Assembly (NCBI GenBank): GCA_934567115.1
Contig: CAKTJA010000069.1
Location: forward strand, 1-6,838
Origin: an uncultured Oscillospiraceae bacterium
GTDB lineage: Bacteria; Bacillota; Clostridia; Oscillospirales; Oscillospiraceae
Direction of reading: 5' to 3'
DNA: 6,838 nucleotides
The notes beneath the pieces were generated by a model, which was not told the DNA's origin, did no database searches, and saw only the letters and a program-made list of their open reading frames with translations. Positions 1-6,000 of this stretch are shown one piece after another (the first letter of the stretch is position 1; every line of letters starts with the position of its first letter). Both the position numbers and the translations under genes were made by a program.

Positions 1-3000
1 CCGCTGTTGACGTTGCTCACGGGGATCTCGATCTTCGTCTCGCCCACGTTCTTCGGCAGCTCGATCCTCACGGTCGGCGCGCTGTCGAAGTCCGCTCCCG
101 CCTCGACCTCGGTCGGGAGCTTCACGGCCTCGCCATTCTTCTTTGCCTCTTCGATGGCCTTGCTGCTGACGCCGGCGCTCGTCACGGTCTTCTCGCCCTC
201 GGGCGTGATGACCGTGGTCGTCGTGCTGATGGAATCGTCCGGCGCGGTCTCCGTGCTTCCACCGGAGGAGCTGCCACCGCCACCGCCGCCGGAGCTGCCG
301 CCGGAGGACTTCGCCTTGACCGTCAGCGTGCCGTTCTTCAGAACGATCGCATTGTAATTGCCGCCCTGCGGCTCGGCAGCGCCGGAGATCACGATGTCAT
401 AGGTCCCGGTCTTGGAAGCATCGGGCGTAACGTCAGCGCCGTCCTTCTGATATTTCAGGGTAATCGTTCCGTCCAGAGCATCATTGCCGACCAGACCGCT
501 GACAGTGTAATGGGTCCCCGCCACAGGAGCGGACAGGTCGGGAACAGCGCCGCCCACCTGAATGCTCTGGTCCTTCGCGGTCACGGTGACCGTGGCCTTG
601 TTGACGGTAATATCGACCGAAGTCTGACCGAGGGTGGTGGCGGAGCTGTAGGTCACGCTGAGCTTAGCGCTGCCCGCGCCGACCACCTGCACGGTGGCGG
701 TCGCGCCGTTGATGCTGCTGATCTTCAATACCTTGTCATCGCTGGACTTCCAGCTCCACAGCTCGGCCTCGCCCTGAGCCGCCGCAGCGGCAGTCACGGT
801 AAATTCCGCGTCGCCGTAGGTCTTGACCGTGGGCGCGGCGGTAATGGTCACGTCCGCGTCCGTCTTGTCGGTGACGGTGACCGTCACCTCCACATCCTGC
901 ATGGCGTTATAGTTCGTGGAACCCGCGTAGTCTGCTTCGAATTTCTGCTCGCCGAGGGTATCCATCACGATCGTGGGATCGACCCAAGTCCAGCCCTCCG
1001 GCAATTCCACGGTGGAAAGGGTCTGGCCCTTCCGTCCGATCAGGTCGGTAGGCTCGGCGGGGTCCACCTTGTTGATGGTCCCCGTGCTTTGGACCGTGCT
1101 GTTTCCAAGCTCATAGTTGTTCGCAGCGGGCGTATTTAGCAGCGTGACGGTAACGGTAACGGTTTTGCCCTCGCCCGCGTCGGCGCTGTCAAAGCGCGCG
1201 TCCGCCGTGTAGTCGGTCCCGAGGACCATCTCGTTCTCCGTGTCAAAGACCACTTGTGTGACCGCTGCGGCGTCCGTCCCGTCGTAGACTTTGTCTGCGA
1301 CGGAGCAGTCCGTCGGCGCGATGCACAGCTTCGCGATCCGCACCTCGATGCTCGCGCTTGCGCTGTCGTTGTGGTTCGCGTCGCCCGCGACCCTGTACCA
1401 CACGATGTATTCGCCCGCGTCCGTGCCGGTCGGAATGCTCTGCGTGTACACGCCGTCCTTCTCAAGGCTGTACTGCATCGTGCCGTCGTTCGTCGCGCCC
1501 GCCGTGACCAGCTCCTGCTTTTGTCCCGGGCCTCTGTAGGTCAGGCCCGCGACGGCGGCTGGCGCGGTAAATTCCGCATCCGCCTTGTTCACCCTGACGG
1601 TCACGGTGCCGGAGGTCTCCCGATAGAGGGCCTCGTCCGGGGTGAACCGCCATTCGGCCTCGTAAGCCCCGTCGCCGACGGACGGCCTGATCTCGGCGTC
1701 CGCCCAGCGGAACGTGCCCGTGACCTCTCCGCCGATCACATCGTCGCGCAGCTTACCGGAGAGCGTAATGTCCCCCAGCCTCTGCCCATAGGTGATGCTG
1801 TCCGCGCTGAGGGTCGGCTGACCGGTGGGAACGATCTTGTTGGCGGACGAAACGTTGACGGTGATCTCAAAGTTCCGGTAGTTCTGCGGGATCACCCGGA
1901 CCCTGATCGTGCCGATGTTCCCCTCCGCCGTGCTGCTGACAGCCTCGATGGGCAGCGTCAGCACGCCGTTGTCGTCGATGGCCGCGCCGCTGGCATAGTA
2001 GCCGCCGGTCATCTCAACGCGCGGCGTTTCGTCGGTCCCGTCCGTCAGCGAATACCGGATCGCGCTGCCGCCGGTGTAGCTCAGCCCCTCGGGCAGCTCT
2101 CTGAGCAGCGCGGACACGTCCAGCTTATACTCCCTTGCCATGCCGTTCACCACGGTCATGCCTGCGTCAGCGGGCAGAAGCTCCGCCGGCAGCTCAGCCG
2201 GAGAGATCCGCACAGTCTTCGTGAAGGTCTTCCTGTCCGTATCGTTTCCGTCGGCGTCCTTAAAGGTATAGTTTGCGTTTTTCAGCGTAACGGTGAAGGT
2301 CACATCGCCCTCGCCCGCATTGACGCCGCCGGGGAAATCGGTGGAATCGATCACGACCGTGTAGTCCGTGTCCCTGTTGAGCCGAACCCGGTTCTCCGTT
2401 CCCCCGTCGCCTTCATAGCAAAAGTCCAGCGCGGCTTCGCCGAGGGCGCTGCCCGTCAGCGTGACGGTCCTGCCGTCGTAGTCCTTGATATCGCTTTTCA
2501 GGGAAATGTCCGTCAGCCCGCAGGGAAGGATGCGCCAGCCGACGCTCCCGCTGTTGATGTAGTCGCTGCCGTCCTTCGCCGTGACGGTCAGGGTATAGCT
2601 GTCCGGATAGCCGCCCGAGCTGTCGCCGCCGATATCGTAGGCCTCCTCCGGAACGGGCTGACCGTAAAGCGTGACCGACTGTATCTCCGGACGGAAGGCC
2701 TTGAGGGGCGCGCCGTTTTCATCGGGCGAGAAGGTGAAGTCCGGCTGCGTCAGCGTCACCACCGCGTCGCGCAGGTCGCCCCTGCCGATGGTCAGCTCGT
2801 AGCCGGTCACGGCGGCCTGCCACAGCTCCCTGCCGCTTTCGTCCGCAGCCGTCAGCACCGCGAACAGGGCGTATGTGCCGCCGATGGTCATGCCGTCGTA
2901 AGCCTGAAGCGCTGCCTTCTCGGAACCGCCGTCATAGACATAGCCTGCTTCGGACAGCTTCAGCTCCGCGTCCGCAAGGGGGCTGCCGTCCTGCTTGTAC

Positions 3001-6000
3001 CAAGCCGCAGTGAGCTTCGCGGGCGTTTCCACGCCGTCTTCCGGAACCGCCGAGGGCGTAAAGGGCAGCAGGTTCTTTCCGAAGGGCATCGTGCCCGTCC
3101 TGCCGCCGCCGACGCTGTTCAGCGCCCTGCGCACCGTGACCGTGTTCGCGCTTGAGCCGAAGCCCCAAAGGGAAACGTGCTGACCGGCCTCATTTATCAG
3201 GTAACAGCCGTCCGGAAGCACATAGGCCAGAGGGATCTTGATATCATAGCCCTTCAGGCCGCCGCCCTCCAGCGTCACCTGCACGGAGTCGTCGTTCGGC
3301 ACGGTGAGCGTGCCGAGCCAGCCGCTTTTCAGCGTCAGCCGGCTGTTCGCCCCCATGCGGAGATTATCCAGCCGACCGTCCGCAGCAGCGCTGGTGTCCT
3401 GAACGGTCAGGTCGATATCGGCTGCGGTGATCTGGTAGGTGAGGGCGGTGCTGCCGCTGTCGTCTTCGGGAGCGGTAAGCTCGCAGCCGTTCAGGTCCAG
3501 CGTGTAGGCTTTGCCGCTGCCGCCCTTCCAGTCGGCTGAGACCATGGAGTTGACGCTTTGGTACAGCGTCATCGTGCCGCCGCTTTCCAGCCAGGCGGTC
3601 ACGGCGCTATTGAAGTCGTTATAGGCCGTGCCGTTCACCATGGCCGCGACGGTCTTGTTGCAGTAAACGCAATGTCCGTTTTGGATAACAGCGTCGGGGC
3701 ATGCGACAGCCGTGACGTTTTCAAGCGTCGAAAGCTCCGCGCCGTACTCCACGAGGGTGCCGTCCTCCCTCTGGAACGCGCGGCCAGCCGTCAAAACGGA
3801 GCCGGCCGTGCCGACGCCTCCTCCGAAGCTCACGACCGTACCGGCGGTCAGCGTGACCTTGCCGCCGTCGTACAGGTAGAGCAGGTCCATTTTGCCCGCC
3901 CAGCCGGTGAGGTCTGCGGCGTTGTCCTTGTGCACATAAAGGCTGTCGATATCGCCCGTCCCCGTGACGGTCAGGCTGTTCGCGCCGTTGCTCCGCCCTA
4001 TGTACAGGTGCCTGACGTTCTTCCCGTTCAGGTTCAGCGTCAGCGCCTTGCCGCCGTCCAGCCAGCCCATGATAAAGCTGCCGCCCAGCACCGTGACTGT
4101 GCTGCCGTCGGACGCGGCCTCGAACGCCGCATCCATACCGGAGCGGGTGTTCTCGGTGCTCGGGTAGAAGCCGTCGGCATAGTAGACGGTATTGTTGCCG
4201 GTATCCGCCGCCTTGGCGGTAAAGACCCTGCCGCACCCGGCGCACACGCCGTCCGCGCCCACACTGTCATGCGTGCAGGTCTTGCCGCACTCGCAGGTGG
4301 TCTGGGTGCTGTCGGCGTAGCTGTGATCATGCGCCGCCACCGTGTAATACTGACCGTCGGGCAGCGCTTTGTTACTATCCTTGTACGGGCCGGGCAGATA
4401 CTGCTGCAAATTGTCGTTATTGTACAGGTTGTAGTAGCCGTCCACCAGCGTCTGCGTCCCGGCGTTCCCATCCACCAGATAGACCGCGTAGCCCGGATTC
4501 AGCAGGTCGGCCACCACCTTCTTGTTCGAGCCATCGGTATAACCTGTCATGCTGATCTTTCTAATCTTCACCGTACCCTTGCCGGTGATCTTGATGCTGT
4601 CTGCATTCGAAGCGATGAGCTCGGCATAGATGCCGTCCTGTATGGTGGCATGCCCATCCTTTGCCCACAGTGTACCCACACTGCCGGTCTTTTTCTCGGA
4701 GCTGTCGATGATGGTCAGGTTTCGATCTTCATACAAGATCGTCTGCCCGTCCGTCAGCTTGAAGCCGTTTAAGTCCAGCGTGTAGCCGTTCGCCGTTCCC
4801 AGAAGTGTCGTATCGTATCCGTAGTTATCCAGCAGCTTGACGGTGGGATTATCCGTCCGGTCCTGTAGCGCGGTCTGCGCGGTCTGGATGGTCTGATAGA
4901 GCGTCCCCTCCGCCTCGCAGAACATGACGCGGTCGCCGCAGGCGGTGCAGAACCCGTCTTCGTCCGTCTTGATGTGGGTGCAGGGCGCGCCGCAGATAGA
5001 GCATTTTTTGGTCTTCCGGTCAATGGGGTGAGAGGTGTGCTCCACGATGGTCACCGTCGTCGCGTTCAGATAAACGCCCTCGGGATATCCGTTTTTGGAC
5101 GAACCGACGATGGTCCGGTTTTCCTCGGCAAAATAGTTGATGGGATCGCCGTCCGCGTCGGCGTAGGTGAACCCACCTGCCAGCATATCCTTCAGGTGCC
5201 CCACCAGCCCCGTCACGCTGAGACCCGATCCGGGGTAATAAACGCTGTGGGTGTCCGGGTTGGCGATAAAGACGCCGCCGCTGATCCGTATCGTCCGCGC
5301 CACTCCGCCGTTCAGCCCGCCCTTGTATGTGCCGCTCTTGATATACAGCTCCGCGTTGTATGGATTCAGCGTACCCTCCGTGTCGCCCTTCTGATAAGCC
5401 ACCCTCACCGCCCAGCCGGTTTTTGCGGTGACTGTCACATCCTCCAGCGTCAGATTGCCGTCGGCGTAGGTGCCGATCCCGTAGACGTTATCTCCACGCG
5501 TCAGCTGGATGGCATCGCCGTCACCGGTGTTTTCGACCGTACCGTTTTTGACGGTAAAGCCGTATTCCTTACAGATCTGGAACACGGCGTCGCCGCTGCC
5601 GGAAAGGGTATGTCTATTCAGGTCCAACAATTTACCTGCCACCGCGGTGGTCACCACCAGCGCGTCCGCGCCCATATCCACGTCGCACAGCAGTGTGACC
5701 ACGGGGCCCCCGTTTCTATAACGCTCCAGCGCCTCCCGCACGGTTTCGGCGTATTCCACGGTCTCATAGCTCATGCCCTCGTTCACCACCAGCCGCGCCG
5801 TATAGATGCGCTCGCCGCAGACCTCGCACATGCCCTCGGTATCCGAGCCGATCTTCGCGTCGACGCTCTCGTGCGGGCATACATATTTGCATAGTCTGCA
5901 CACGCCGTCCACATAGCTGTGCTTATCCTCGGTCGCGTCGCTGACAAAATCGCAGACCGTGCAGCGGTAGCCATGGGTAAGACCGTCGGCATTGGGAATG

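Noticed and set aside
510..1139. Plus-strand open frame of 209 codons
   Set aside because: Mirror-register shadow of the MBG/Big_2 stalk, with Gly/Arg/His-rich composition and no domain.
1146..1165. Short direct repeat of 'acggta' units
   Set aside because: It simply encodes the Thr-Val-Thr-Val strand of a YDG domain. No sign of a regulatory or mobile repeat.
1254..3155. Long plus-strand open frame (633 codons) opposite the Ig-like stalk
   Set aside because: It lies in exact codon register opposite the sense frame, so a stop appears only where the sense strand uses TTA, CTA or TCA, which are rare here. Its product is rich in Arg, Val, His and Ala with no domain pattern, while the sense frame gives clear repeats.
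3721..4245. Minus-strand off-frame open reading frame (174 codons)
   Set aside because: Overlaps the true frame within M3. Its translation is Arg/Gly-rich, typical of a +1 shadow in GC-rich DNA.
3558..4772. Plus-strand open frame of 404 codons
   Set aside because: Same mirror register as above. The translation has no recognisable fold and overlaps the M2-M4 modules completely.
5400..5640. Pectate lyase or other polysaccharide lyase active site in the M1 solenoid
   Set aside because: The beta-solenoid pattern is present, but I see no Asp/Arg/Lys catalytic cluster of the known lyase families, so no enzyme call is made.
4974..5894. Plus-strand open frame of 306 codons
   Set aside because: Mirror-register shadow of M1. 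No plausible ribosome-binding context or domain, and the sense strand carries the conserved CxxC and LDLNG motifs.
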